64,000 nucleotides of DNA from DASVFB01 sp963815965. Its GTDB lineage: Bacteria > Actinomycetota > Thermoleophilia > Gaiellales > Gaiellaceae. The translations under genes and the position numbers were made by a program. Location of the stretch: the NCBI GenBank assembly GCA_963815965.1, contig CAWFIT010000012.1, forward strand, positions 62,001-126,000, given 5' to 3'. Under the pieces are notes generated by a model. The model worked only from the letters and a program-made list of their open reading frames with translations. It searched no databases and was not told where the DNA came from. Within the stretch, counting starts at the first letter, position 1; each line of letters starts with the position of its first letter. Shown piece after piece: positions 28,078-36,622 of this stretch.

Positions 28078-28297
28078 AGCGCGCACGCCGATGACGCGAC
28101 ACACAGCGGAAGCTGACCGGAGTCGAGGCGCGTGCCCGGAGGCTGGCGGGCGTGGTACTCTCGACCGCCTGCGGCCGCGGCTGGCACAGGCGCGTGACCG
28201 CCGGGATGGTCAAGGCGGAGGCAGGCGCTCGAGGAGCTCGACTTCCAGCTCACCGAGCTGTTCGACACGCCGAATGACCGGGGTCCAGGTAGGCCGC

Positions 28298-29046
28298 GTG
28301 ACGCGCGGCTGACGCGGATCCGACCGCCGCTGGCCCGGGTTGCCGAGCGCCATTCGCTGGTCGTCGAGGCGACCGGCGTCCTCGCGCTGTACGCGCTTTA
28401 CGAGGCGACGCGCGGCCTGATCGCAGGCGATCGCGGAGCAGCCCTTCGAGCATGCACATGACGTCGCGTCGCTCGAGCGCTCGCTGCACGTGTTCGTCGA
28501 AGGCCAGGTTCAGGCCGCGGCCGGCGCGCTTCCCGGACTGATCGGGCTGCTCGGACTGCTCTACCTGACGCTCCACCTCATCGGTCACAGGCGTGTACCT
28601 GCTCTGGCTCCATCGCCGGCGGCCCGGCGCATTCCCGGTCGTTCGGACGACCCTGCTGATCGCCAGCGCGCTCGCGCTAATCGGCTACGTCGTGTTCCCG
28701 ACTGCGCCGCCTCGGCTGCCGGCGCTTGGGATCGCCGACACGATCTCCGGCGGTCAGCGTCGACCTCGATCACGGCCTCGATCAGCTCGCTCTACAACCC
28801 GTTCGCAGCCGTGCCGAGCATGCACGTCGGCTACGCGGTCATCGTCGGCGCGAGCCTCGTGCTTCACCGGCAGGCGCCGCTCGCTTTACGTGCTCGGGCT
28901 TCTCTATCCGGCGCTCGTCCTGTTCGTGGTCGTGGCGACCGGCAACCACTTCATCATGGACGCGGTCGCGGGAGCGACGGTTGCAGCAATCGCCGGAGCG
29001 CTCGCGCGAACGGTCACACGCGACGAACGTCATCCCGAAGTCGTGA
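28298..29046 (+). pseudogene. PAP2/inositolphosphotransferase-like membrane protein, frameshifted
   Basis: Multi-spanning membrane protein related to the PAP2_3 (Aur1-like) group. Hydrophobic segments alternate with the signatures PFAAVPSMHVGYAVIVGASL and TGNHFIMDAVAGA, which carry the catalytic His residues of PAP2 phosphatases/phosphotransferases. Earlier parts read VVEATGVLALYALYEATRGLIAGD and YLLWLHRRRPGAFPVVRTTLLIASA. Several frame changes; start and stop are approximate. The 220 bases before it hold only an unresolved, unrecognised coding-like stretch (VKAEAALEELDFQLTELFDTP type). Confidence 0.72.
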
Positions 29047-29093
29047 AGGGCTCTACCCGCAGCGCAATCCCAGCGGCTGTCGAACGCGTCGTT

Positions 29094-29682
29094 TCAATTC
29101 TTCTCGTCGGCCTGAACCGTGTCGAGGAAAGCCAGCACGCGCTCGATGAGCAATGCCGCAGCCGCGGCGTCGTACGCCGGGAGCGAAGAGTCGGCGAAGA
29201 GGTGTTCGTCCCCCGGGTAGAGGAACAGCTCGGCGCTGCTCGGTCGACTCGACGAGCGCCTGCGCGGCCTCGAAATCTTCGGCGAAGAACGGGTCGGCGT
29301 CCTTGCCGTGCACCTGCACTGGAACGCCCTCGGGCCACGCGTCCCCGAACTCCGAGACTGGGAGGCACGAGTACATGAGCAAGGCCCCGCGGGCGCCGGG
29401 CCGGGTCTGCGCGAGTTGCTGGGCGATCATGACTCCGGAGGAGAAGCCGGCGTAGACGACGTCGGGGCCGGTCCCCTCGGCGGCGGTCACGCCGCGCTCG
29501 GCCAGCGCGCCGAACCCCGCTTCGCGCGCGAACGCCATGCCCTCCTCGATGGTGTCGAAGCGGCGCCCGTCGAACAGGTCTGGTGTATGGACGGTGTGCC
29601 CCGCCTGCCGCAACTCGTCGGCGAACGACTGGACTCCCTCGGTCAGTCCCTGGACGTGGTGGTACAGCACAACCTCGGTCAT
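29094..29682 (-). pseudogene. Dienelactone hydrolase family protein, one frameshift
   Basis: Alpha/beta hydrolase of the DLH family. N-terminal TEVVLYHHVQGLTEGVQSFADELR and HTVHTPDLFDG fit; VVYAGFSSGVMIAQQLA would hold the nucleophile (Ser here, where classical DLH has Cys); the acid and His lie in GKDADPFFAEDF and, after the frame change, in PGDEHLFADSSLP. The frameshift is near 29248 and the locus is one base too long (589). Repaired length is 195 residues. Strong AGGAGG site before the ATG at 29682. Divergent to a winged-helix regulator. Confidence 0.82.
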
Positions 29683-29717
29683 CTCAGATCCTCCTGAAGT
29701 TTGATCCATTAAATTGG

Positions 29718-29733
29718 AACATTCTGCGATGTT
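29718..29733. promoter_or_regulatory. Inverted repeat between DLH and winged-helix regulator genes
   Basis: AACAT (29718-29722) and ATGTT (29729-29733) flank TCTGCG in the only AT-rich stretch of this 65-base divergent gap. Well placed to act as an operator for both genes. Confidence 0.4.
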
Positions 29734-29747
29734 AGTCTGTTCGTGTC

Positions 29748-30317
29748 ATGGCTGTCAACTCGCCTCCGCCTGACTACGACCTCGCCGACCGAATCGTGCT
29801 CACCGAGGCCTCCCAGGTGAAGGCGCTCGGCCATCCCCTCCGCAACACGATCCTGGGCCTGCTCCATGAGCGGGCGGCCACCGTGAGCGAGCTCGCGGTC
29901 GCTGTCGACCGCCCGAAGAGCACGGTTGCCCACCACGTCAAGGTGCTTGCCGAGGCCGGACTGGTGCAGGTGGTGAGGACCCGGCGGGTGCGAGCGATCG
30001 AGGAGCGTTTCTACGGCCGCTCGGCACGGATGTTCTACGTCAGCGTCGAGCGGAGCGGGGACGGCGACGACCTGCCTCGCGACTTCAACGACTTCGAGGT
30101 CGCAGCTCGAGAGTCGACCGGGGCCTACCGTGACGGCAAGCTGTGGGGTTTCATCCGCCACGCCCGCATCTCGGAGGCGCAGGCGTCGGACTTCTGGGAG
30201 CGTATGGCCGAGCTGGTGGCGGAGTTCGACCAGCTACCGCGGTCAGGCGAGACCGTGTATGGATTCGCGGTCGGCGTCTATCCGACTGACCATCCGACGC
30301 TACCGGGCGGTGAGTAA
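29748..30317 (+). CDS. ArsR-type winged-helix transcriptional regulator
   Basis: A 189-residue regulator with an N-terminal winged helix: QVKALGHPLRNTILGLLHERAATVSELAVAVDRPKSTVAHHVKVLAEAGLV (read in parts), then RTRRVRAIEERFYGRSARMFYV as the wing. The C-terminal 90 residues may bind a ligand but match nothing I know. No metal-binding cysteines at all. Divergent to the dienelactone-hydrolase-like gene, its likely target. Confidence 0.85.
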   Translation: MAVNSPPPDYDLADRIVLTEASQVKALGHPLRNTILGLLHERAATVSELAVAVDRPKSTVAHHVKVLAEAGLVQVVRTRRVRAIEERFYGRSARMFYVSVERSGDGDDLPRDFNDFEVAARESTGAYRDGKLWGFIRHARISEAQASDFWERMAELVAEFDQLPRSGETVYGFAVGVYPTDHPTLPGGE

Positions 30318-30368
30318 GACGACCCTGTGGCGATCGGGCCAACAGTGGCCGCGATGCGCGCGGTTGGC

Positions 30369-31337
30369 CTAGCCGAACGTGAAGCAGTACGCCTCGACGT
30401 CGGGAGCGAGGAACGTGATCTCGAACGTACGGTCGGTGATCGATCCGCGCTCGCGGATCAACTGATATAGGCGCTGCTGGGTCAACGTTCCCTGTCCCTG
30501 TTCGTCGACGTCGAGTCCGTGAGCATCGTCCGGGGGCTCTCCGTCGACGAGCACTCGAAACGGCACGGACGTACCTCGAGTACGCGGACCCATGACGAGA
30601 TTGACGTCGCGCGCGTGAAAGCGAAAGACGATCCGTCCATCGGCTCCGTGCAACACGCTCGCTCCACTCCCGACCGTCCAGTCTCCCAGGAGTGTCCACT
30701 GGTTCAGCCGCAACCGCTCCGGCGCAACACCAGATGCGAAGTTCCGAGCCTGCGCGGAGCCGAGGTACGTCTCGGGCGATTGCAGGTTCGCCCAGTCGGC
30801 CTGAGCCTCGAAACCATCGCCGGCGACGGAGACGAGATCGTCGGCGATGCCGTCGCGCCCGGCCTCGCGCAACAACATCTGGATGACGCGTTCGCACTCT
30901 TCGTACCCACCCTCGCCGAACTGATGGTGGCGGATCCGTCCTTCCGCGTCGGCGATGTACGCGGCCGGCCAGTACTGGTTGCTGAAGGCGCGCCAGACCG
31001 CGTAGTCGGGGTCGAGCGCGATCGGATACTCGACGTTCAGGTTCTTCGCCGCCCAACGCACGTTCTCGTCGTCGTGTTCGAACGGGAACTCGGGCGTGTG
31101 GACGCCGACCACGACCAGTCCGTGATCCTCGTACTTGTCGGCCCACGCGCGGACATAGCCGAGCGTGCGGAGCCAGTTGATGCAGGTGTACGTCCAGAAG
31201 TCGGCGAGCACGACCTTCCCGCGCAGGCCCTCGGCGGTGAGAGGCTCCGAATTGAGCCAGCCGGTTGCCCCGTCGAAGCCGGGCAGATAGCTCTCTGCGG
31301 ACAACAGGCCGTGGCGGCTCCCGCCGAAGAGGCTCAC
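30369..31337 (-). CDS. Redoxin/thioredoxin-like protein (DipZ C-terminal type) with missing second Cys
   Basis: A 322-residue protein: an N-terminal thioredoxin/TlpA-like domain (about 20-170; KVVLADFWTYTCINWLRTLGYVRAW) and a C-terminal beta-rich domain (about 185-322; LNQWTLLGDWTVG, FRFHARDVNLVMGP) as in DipZ-like proteins. Normal relatives have CINC; here the site is Cys52-Ile-Asn-Trp55, so the resolving Cys is lost and disulfide exchange by the usual route is unlikely. No signal peptide is seen. GTG start, weak ribosome site. It follows the epoxide hydrolase gene by 91 bases on the same strand. Confidence 0.82.
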   Translation of the reverse strand: MSLFGGSRHGLLSAESYLPGFDGATGWLNSEPLTAEGLRGKVVLADFWTYTCINWLRTLGYVRAWADKYEDHGLVVVGVHTPEFPFEHDDENVRWAAKNLNVEYPIALDPDYAVWRAFSNQYWPAAYIADAEGRIRHHQFGEGGYEECERVIQMLLREAGRDGIADDLVSVAGDGFEAQADWANLQSPETYLGSAQARNFASGVAPERLRLNQWTLLGDWTVGSGASVLHGADGRIVFRFHARDVNLVMGPRTRGTSVPFRVLVDGEPPDDAHGLDVDEQGQGTLTQQRLYQLIRERGSITDRTFEITFLAPDVEAYCFTFG

Positions 31338-31428
31338 TTCGCGCCGCCCAGTTCGAGGACGGCATCTGTCGGAGACGCGGCCAGGTCTGTTCCCTCCTTC
31401 ACCTCTGTTGAGCTCGTCAGATCTCCTT

Positions 31429-32628
31429 TCAGCGAAGCGCCTTGAATGCCGCTCGTACCTCGGTCGCGAAGAGCTCCGGCTCCTCCCAGGCGGCGAAGTG
31501 GCCGCCCTTGTCGACCTCGTTGAAGTACGCGAGCGTCGGATAGGCGGCCTCGACCCAGGTGCGCGGGCTCCGCCAGATCTCGCCGGGGAACGTCGTGAAG
31601 CCGACCGGGATCTTGACCTCCGGAGGAGCCTGGCCGGCCGCCTGCGCTGCTGCAGCGGCTTGTCCGTTCTCCCAGTACGAACGGGCCGCCGAAGCCCCGG
31701 TGCCCGTCAGCCAGTACGCCGTGATGTTGTCGAGGATGTTGTCGCGAGTGAGATTGCCCGACGGCTCCCCGCCGCCGAAGGCGCCGGCGATCTTGTAGTA
31801 GGCGTCCGTGTCGTGGTCGAGCATCCAGGCGGCGAGAGCGACGGGTGAATCGAGCAGGGCGTAGCCGATCGTCTGCGGCCGCGTGGCCATCTCCAGGAAG
31901 TAGCCGAACCCGGACGCCCTGAACGTTGCGATCGCGTCGAGCGCGGCACGTTCCTCCTCGGTGTCCCCGGGCATGGGGCTCCCGGCCAGGATCGTCACGA
32001 GCAAGTTCGTGTGGATGCCGAGCAGCCCGTCGGGTGCCTGGCGGCCCATCGCATCGGTGACCGACGCGCCGACGTCGCCGCCCTGGGCGACGTAGCGGGC
32101 GTAGCCGAGGCGGCGCATCAACTCCGCCCAGGCTTTCGCGATGCGGCCCACGTTCCAGCCAATCTCGGCCGGCTCGCCTGAGAAGCCGTAGCCGGGCAGG
32201 GAGGGCAGCACGAGGTGGAACGCGTCCTCGGCGCTGCCGCCGTGCGCGGTCGGGTCGGTGAGCGGGCCGACCGAGTCCAGCAGCTCGATCACCGAACCGG
32301 GCCAGCCGTGCGTCATGACCAGCGGCAGCGCGTCGTCGTGCTGCGACTTGACGTGGATGAAGTGGATCTCGACGCCGTCGATCTCGGTTGTGAACTGCGG
32401 CAGCGCGTTCAGCCGCGTCTCGATCCTCCCGAAGTCGTAATCCTCGGCCCAGTAGCGGGCGAGCTCACGCAGCGGCGCGAGCTGCACGCCCTGCGACCGA
32501 TCCGCGACGAGCTCCTTGGTGGGCCAGCGCGTCGCGGCGATGCGCCGGCGCAGGTCGTCGATCTTCTCCTTTGCAATCTCGACCTGGAACGGCCGGATCT
32601 CGGTTGCGGTCTCGACGGTGGTGCTCAT
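31429..32628 (-). CDS. Epoxide hydrolase (EHN-type alpha/beta hydrolase)
   Basis: A 399-residue microsomal-type epoxide hydrolase. N-terminal EHN domain (RPFQVEIAKEKIDDLRRRIAATRW), oxyanion motif THGWPGSVIEL (106-115), nucleophile Asp185 in AQGGDVGASV and catalytic His377 in GGHFAAWEEPEL. All catalytic elements are present. ATG 32628 follows a clear AAGGAGG. A fragment of a second, related epoxide hydrolase lies immediately upstream. Confidence 0.93.
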   Translation of the reverse strand: MSTTVETATEIRPFQVEIAKEKIDDLRRRIAATRWPTKELVADRSQGVQLAPLRELARYWAEDYDFGRIETRLNALPQFTTEIDGVEIHFIHVKSQHDDALPLVMTHGWPGSVIELLDSVGPLTDPTAHGGSAEDAFHLVLPSLPGYGFSGEPAEIGWNVGRIAKAWAELMRRLGYARYVAQGGDVGASVTDAMGRQAPDGLLGIHTNLLVTILAGSPMPGDTEEERAALDAIATFRASGFGYFLEMATRPQTIGYALLDSPVALAAWMLDHDTDAYYKIAGAFGGGEPSGNLTRDNILDNITAYWLTGTGASAARSYWENGQAAAAAQAAGQAPPEVKIPVGFTTFPGEIWRSPRTWVEAAYPTLAYFNEVDKGGHFAAWEEPELFATEVRAAFKALR

Positions 32629-32671
32629 GACGACCTCCTTCGTTTGTTGGCACACCGATCAACGCAATGAC

Positions 32672-32828
32672 CTAGAGGCGGCGAACCTCGGTGGTGACGA
32701 GTTCCGGCTCCTGCCAGGCCGCGAAGTGATTTGCCTCGTCGACTTCGTTGAAGTAAATGAGGTTTCGGGTAGGCCTGATCAGTCCAGCTACGGGGCGCCC
32801 GATAGAGCTCTCGCGACAAGACGCTCAC
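32672..32828 (-). pseudogene. C-terminal remnant of a second epoxide hydrolase
   Basis: Minus-strand reading gives LSRELYRAPRSWTDQAYP and, after one frame change near 32765, NLIYFNEVDEANHFAAWQEPEL then VTTEVRRL and a stop. This aligns with the C-terminal 50 residues of the intact epoxide hydrolase 44 bases away (TWVEAAYPTLAYFNEVDKGG and on), including the catalytic His. The N-terminal seven-eighths are missing. Confidence 0.75.
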
Positions 32829-32845
32829 GGCAGCCGGAACCGTAA

Positions 32846-32983
32846 CTCCTGTTGCCTCTGGGTGCGGCCCCGCGCACCGTGGAGTGGCACCTGCACAAGG
32901 TCTTCATGAAGCTCGACATCAGTCCACGACGAGACCTCCGCAGTGCGCTCCCGCGCGCCGAGTGCGTGCCGCCGCTGGTCTAA
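32846..32983 (+). pseudogene. C-terminal remnant of a LuxR-type regulator
   Basis: An open reading with no start codon runs to a TAA at 32981-32983 and reads APRTVEWHLHKVFMKLDISPRRDLRSALP, the second half of a LuxR-type HTH. The rest of the gene is absent. It faces away from the epoxide-hydrolase fragment, so both have lost their 5' ends at the same place. Confidence 0.7.
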
Positions 32984-32998
32984 TACGCCTTGCTTGCC

Positions 32999-33502
32999 GT
33001 GACGAACGCGACTTTGGAGCAACGAGCGACACCCCTGCCGGTTGGAACGCAGGCGCCGGAGTTCACGCTCTCCTCGACCCCGAACCAGAAGATCTCGCTG
33101 TCCGACTTTCGCGGGCAGCCCACAATCCTTGTCTTCTACCCAGAGGACTGGAGCCCCGTTTGCTCCGATCAGTTGGCGCTCTACCAGGAACTGCTACCGG
33201 AGTTCCAGAAGTTCAACGCCCAGCTGTTGGCGATCTCGGTCGACGGCGTCTGGTCTCACCTCGCGTTCGCGAACGATCGACATCTCCGATTCCCGTTGCT
33301 CGCCGACTTCGAGCCCAAGGGAAAGGTCGCGAGGACGTACGGCGTCTACCGGCACGAGGACGGCACGAGCGAACGTGCCCTTTACGTGATCGACCGCGAC
33401 GGGGTGGTGCGCTGGAGCTATGTGTCGCCCGTCGGGATCAATCCCGGAGCCGACGGGATCCTTCGCGCCCTCGAAAACCTCGGAACGGAGGTGAGCTCAT
33501 GA
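32999..33502 (+). CDS. Peroxiredoxin (AhpC/TSA family, single Cys)
   Basis: Thiol peroxidase of 167 residues. Peroxidatic Cys55 in FYPEDWSPVCSDQ; no other Cys is present, so it works as a 1-Cys enzyme or needs an outside thiol. The adjacent CPYC protein is a natural candidate partner. GTG 32999 is chosen as the first start giving the normal N-terminus. Its stop overlaps the ATG of the next gene (ATGA). Confidence 0.92.
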   Translation: MTNATLEQRATPLPVGTQAPEFTLSSTPNQKISLSDFRGQPTILVFYPEDWSPVCSDQLALYQELLPEFQKFNAQLLAISVDGVWSHLAFANDRHLRFPLLADFEPKGKVARTYGVYRHEDGTSERALYVIDRDGVVRWSYVSPVGINPGADGILRALENLGTEVSS

Positions 33503-34053
33503 GGACACAGTGGGCCTCCGAACTGACACTGCCGGTCAGTGCGCAGCGGGACCACATCCAGGGGCCGGCGGACGCGCCGGTGACTCTCCTCGAGTACGGC
33601 GACTACGAGTGCCCGTACTGCGGCGCCGCCTATCCGATCATCAAGCAGGTTCAGGCGCGAATGGGAGACCGACTCCGATTCGTCTTCCGCAACTTTCCTA
33701 TCACGACCTCGCACCCGCACAGCGAGCACGCGGCGGAGGCGGCCGAGGCGGCGGCGACCCAGGGAAAGTTCTGGGAGATGCACGATCACCTCTACGAAAA
33801 CCAGCAGCGGCTGACAGACCCCGACCTGCACGCGTATGCCGAGGAGGTCGGGCTCGACGTCGCGCGATTCGACCGCGACCTGGCCGAGCATGTCCCCGCC
33901 GACCGAGTTCACGAAGACTTCATGAGCGGAGTCCGCAGCGGCGTCAACGGCACGCCGAGCTTCTATGTCAACGGCGCCAAGTACGAGGGCAGTTATGCGG
34001 TCGACGATTTGGTCGCCGAGCTCGAGCGCGTCGCCTCGCTCTCGGACGGCTAG
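33499..34053 (+). CDS. DsbA-like thioredoxin-fold protein (CPYC)
   Basis: A 184-residue DsbA/FrnE-like protein with active site Cys38-Pro-Tyr-Cys41 in EYGDYECPYCG, helical insert (AEAAATQGKFWEMHDHLYENQQ) and cis-Pro loop NGTPSFYVNG. No signal peptide or lipobox is seen, so it is likely cytoplasmic. Coupled by ATGA to the peroxiredoxin gene, which suggests a reductant role for that enzyme; this is inference. Confidence 0.9.
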   Translation: MRTQWASELTLPVSAQRDHIQGPADAPVTLLEYGDYECPYCGAAYPIIKQVQARMGDRLRFVFRNFPITTSHPHSEHAAEAAEAAATQGKFWEMHDHLYENQQRLTDPDLHAYAEEVGLDVARFDRDLAEHVPADRVHEDFMSGVRSGVNGTPSFYVNGAKYEGSYAVDDLVAELERVASLSDG

Positions 34054-34086
34054 GTACGTCTCGAACGCGCGAGGTACCTTCGTCGC

Positions 34087-34824
34087 GTGCGCGTGACGAT
34101 TCTCGGGAGTGGGGGTGGCGCGCCGTCTTCGGCGCGCGAGACGAGTTGCGTGCTGGTACGCGACCGCGAGCGCGCACTGATCCTCGATGTCGGGACCGGC
34201 GCCCGTTGGCTGCTCGCCGACGCGGACCTTCTCGAAGGCGTCTTGCACGCCGACGTCGTCCTGACGCACTTCCACTTCGATCACGTCGCCGGTCTGCCGT
34301 ACCTGCAGTTGCTCGCAACCAGGACGACGATCTGGGCGCCCGGCGCGTGGCTCTATGGGACGGCGAGTGCCGACGTCCTGGCGTCGTTACGAAGGCCGCC
34401 GATCTCTCCGAACGATGTCAGCGACGCTCCCGTGAAGGAGCTGCACGAGGGGAAACAGTCCATCGGTGGGTTCGACGTGCGCGCCGGCGCTCAGCCCCGC
34501 CACTGGGAGCCAAGCGTTGGTCTACGCGTCGACGATCAGCTTGCATACATCACCGACACGCCGTACGAGAGCTCCAGCGTCGAGCTAGCGCGCGGTGTCC
34601 GACATCTGCTCCACGAGGCATGGTCGATCTCGAGCGCGCCGAAGTCGGCGGACAAGGACGCGACCGCGGCTGACGCTGCACGCGTTGCACGCAAGGCCGA
34701 CGTCGGGGATTTGACGCTCATTCACCTCAACCGGAACGTCGAGGACTTCGCGGGATTCCTCCAAGACGCGCAGGTGACCTTTGACCGTGTCGCCATCGGT
34801 GAAGACAAGATGGTGCTGACCTGA
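34087..34824 (+). CDS. MBL-fold metallo-hydrolase (RNase Z-like)
   Basis: A 245-residue metallo-beta-lactamase-fold protein with intact THFHFDHVAG, then ITDTPYES and LTLIHLNRN positions for further ligands. The opening RVTILGSGGGAPSSARETSC is typical of RNase Z/ElaC-like and phosphodiesterase-like members. Substrate unknown. GTG start, 33 bases after the DsbA-like gene, probably the same transcript. Confidence 0.85.
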   Translation: MRVTILGSGGGAPSSARETSCVLVRDRERALILDVGTGARWLLADADLLEGVLHADVVLTHFHFDHVAGLPYLQLLATRTTIWAPGAWLYGTASADVLASLRRPPISPNDVSDAPVKELHEGKQSIGGFDVRAGAQPRHWEPSVGLRVDDQLAYITDTPYESSSVELARGVRHLLHEAWSISSAPKSADKDATAADAARVARKADVGDLTLIHLNRNVEDFAGFLQDAQVTFDRVAIGEDKMVLT

Positions 34825-34825
34825 G

Positions 34826-35446
34826 TCATGCCGCGGCCTCGACGGACCAGATCAGCAGATCGAGGATTCGCACCTCGCTGACCTCGTAGCTGCGCCTCGC
34901 GAGCTCTCGTCGGACAGTTCGCACCGCCGCCCGATTGCGGTCCAGGTCGCGTTTGTAACCGCGTACGAGCCCGAGCGCGCGCTCTCCGAACGGAGCCTGC
35001 GCTCCGGGGTCGTCACTCTCCAGGTACTTCTGGACGACGCTGTCGAGCATGGGGATCAGCGCCGGGCGCTTTCGGTGCAGCGCCTTCGTCATCTTCGAGA
35101 AGCCGACCCCTCGGATGTCCGCGAACGAGTCGAAGAGCTGCCTCAGCGGCAGCCACGGTACTGAGCTCGCGGCTCCTGCGAGCGAAGCATCGGGCGCGAC
35201 CGCCCGTAAGGCTCGCTCGATCGCGCGGCGCCGCTCGAGGACGGCCGCGATCTCGGCCGCTGAGATGCGCGCGCCGCCGCGGTTCGCCAGCCTGAGATCC
35301 GACTCGCCGAACGACGCCGGATCCGAAGCGTCGCCGACGTCATACGCCCAGCCCGCCTCTAGGAAGCCGAGCACGACCCTCAGCGGATCCTCGATGTCGA
35401 CGCCGTTCCGTAGGACGACGGGACGGATCGAACTCGTCGTCACCAT
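34826..35446 (-). CDS. DUF6308 family protein
   Basis: A 206-residue soluble protein that I match, with moderate certainty, to DUF6308 (function unknown). Visible features: VVLGFLEAGWAYD, ARISAAEIAAVLERR, GVGFSKMTKALHRKRPALIPMLDSVVQ (a helix-hairpin-helix-like stretch) and Arg-rich helices before the C-terminus. Its ATG overlaps the L,D-transpeptidase stop by one base (TGATG), so it is translated from the same message. It is tail-to-tail with the MBL gene, one base apart. Confidence 0.6.
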   Translation of the reverse strand: MVTTSSIRPVVLRNGVDIEDPLRVVLGFLEAGWAYDVGDASDPASFGESDLRLANRGGARISAAEIAAVLERRRAIERALRAVAPDASLAGAASSVPWLPLRQLFDSFADIRGVGFSKMTKALHRKRPALIPMLDSVVQKYLESDDPGAQAPFGERALGLVRGYKRDLDRNRAAVRTVRRELARRSYEVSEVRILDLLIWSVEAAA

Positions 35447-36534
35447 CAGGACCGGGCGATTACCTTCACGGGCATGCCGACCGTCGCGAACTCATATGTC
35501 CAGCGGGCCACGGCCACTGATTGGCGCACGCAGCCGTGGGAGGCGGGGAACGCCGGCACGTCCTGGAACTCGTGGAAGGCAATGCCACCGACGAACGGGA
35601 GTGCCCAGGGAAGCCACTCGCGGAATGGGACCGACCACCACCGCGGAATCTTCGCGTAGACGCTGTAGTCGCCGGGTGGGGTCGGCGTCGACGGTTTCCC
35701 GCTCGACACGGCGATCGTCCGCACGACCCGGTTATCTTCGATCAGGAGCGCCACCTGGCGGTCAATCAGGATCTCCGCGCGCTTGCCGGCACTGCCTCTC
35801 GTGAGCGGAGACGGATGTGCGGCGCTCATCAGGCGTGCGCTGGTTTGTTTGTCGAGGAGTCCTGTCCTTCCGAGCCGTTCCCACTTCTGGAACGCGAGGA
35901 CCGCGTTCTGGGTCGCAGGCCCGAGACGGCCGTCGTCGTCGCCGCGCACCAGGTAGCCGAGTGCGATCAGGCTCCGCTGCAACGCCTTGACGGCAGGGTC
36001 GGGCGCGCGCAGCTTCTCCTCCGGCGGCTTCGGGACCGGTACGTCGGGGGTTTGGAGGATGCGCATGGTGACGGGACGGTTCATCGCGATGCGCGGGAAC
36101 TCGGCGACGGGGGGCTTGCCGTACACCAGGAGCCGGACCGCGGTCGTACCCGGGAGCGCGGTGAGCGTGCGGACGATCTGCGAGAGCCCGGCCAGCCGAT
36201 TGCCCGCGTCGCGCACGGAGCCGAAGTGCGCCTTGAGATCGACCGTGGCGACGCCGTGCGAGACCTTGACGGACCGCACGCGTGTCCCCCGAGGAAGGTA
36301 CGTGCGAAAGCCAAGCGTCATTTCCGCGCGCGTCGGTCCGGTGACGAGCTGTTGCATCGCCTCGGCGGGAGTCGCGCCGGGCCGCTTCACCTGCGCGAGC
36401 TGCTCGCCCCGCAGGAAGTAGACGGAGAGCTGAGCCTGCGGAGCGGTTGCCGAGGCCGGTCCAAGTGGCGCGAGGACCGCGGCGATGGTGGCGAGCGCGA
36501 TTGCCGCGAGCGGTCTGAACGGCCAGGACGTCAC
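35446..36534 (-). CDS. Secreted GerMN / peptidoglycan-binding / L,D-transpeptidase fusion
   Basis: A 362-residue exported enzyme. Signal peptide about 1-30 (ending near PASATA), GerMN domain about 35-150 (VYFLRGEQLAQVKR, ATVDLKAHF), Pro-rich linker, PG_binding_1 domain about 178-245 (VKALQRSLIALGYL, QNAVLAFQKW), and YkuD L,D-transpeptidase domain about 250-362 with catalytic His333/Cys335 in ASHGCVRQS. It should form 3-3 crosslinks or anchor proteins in the cell wall. The GerMN domain joined to a YkuD enzyme is an uncommon order. Confidence 0.9.
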   Translation of the reverse strand: MTSWPFRPLAAIALATIAAVLAPLGPASATAPQAQLSVYFLRGEQLAQVKRPGATPAEAMQQLVTGPTRAEMTLGFRTYLPRGTRVRSVKVSHGVATVDLKAHFGSVRDAGNRLAGLSQIVRTLTALPGTTAVRLLVYGKPPVAEFPRIAMNRPVTMRILQTPDVPVPKPPEEKLRAPDPAVKALQRSLIALGYLVRGDDDGRLGPATQNAVLAFQKWERLGRTGLLDKQTSARLMSAAHPSPLTRGSAGKRAEILIDRQVALLIEDNRVVRTIAVSSGKPSTPTPPGDYSVYAKIPRWWSVPFREWLPWALPFVGGIAFHEFQDVPAFPASHGCVRQSVAVARWTYEFATVGMPVKVIARS

Positions 36535-36622
36535 AGGGAATCTTTGCGCAACCCGTGTTGCGTCGACGTGAGACCGACGAGCGACGATCGCAGCGGAGCC
36601 GCCCCGTGCGACTAATTCGTGC

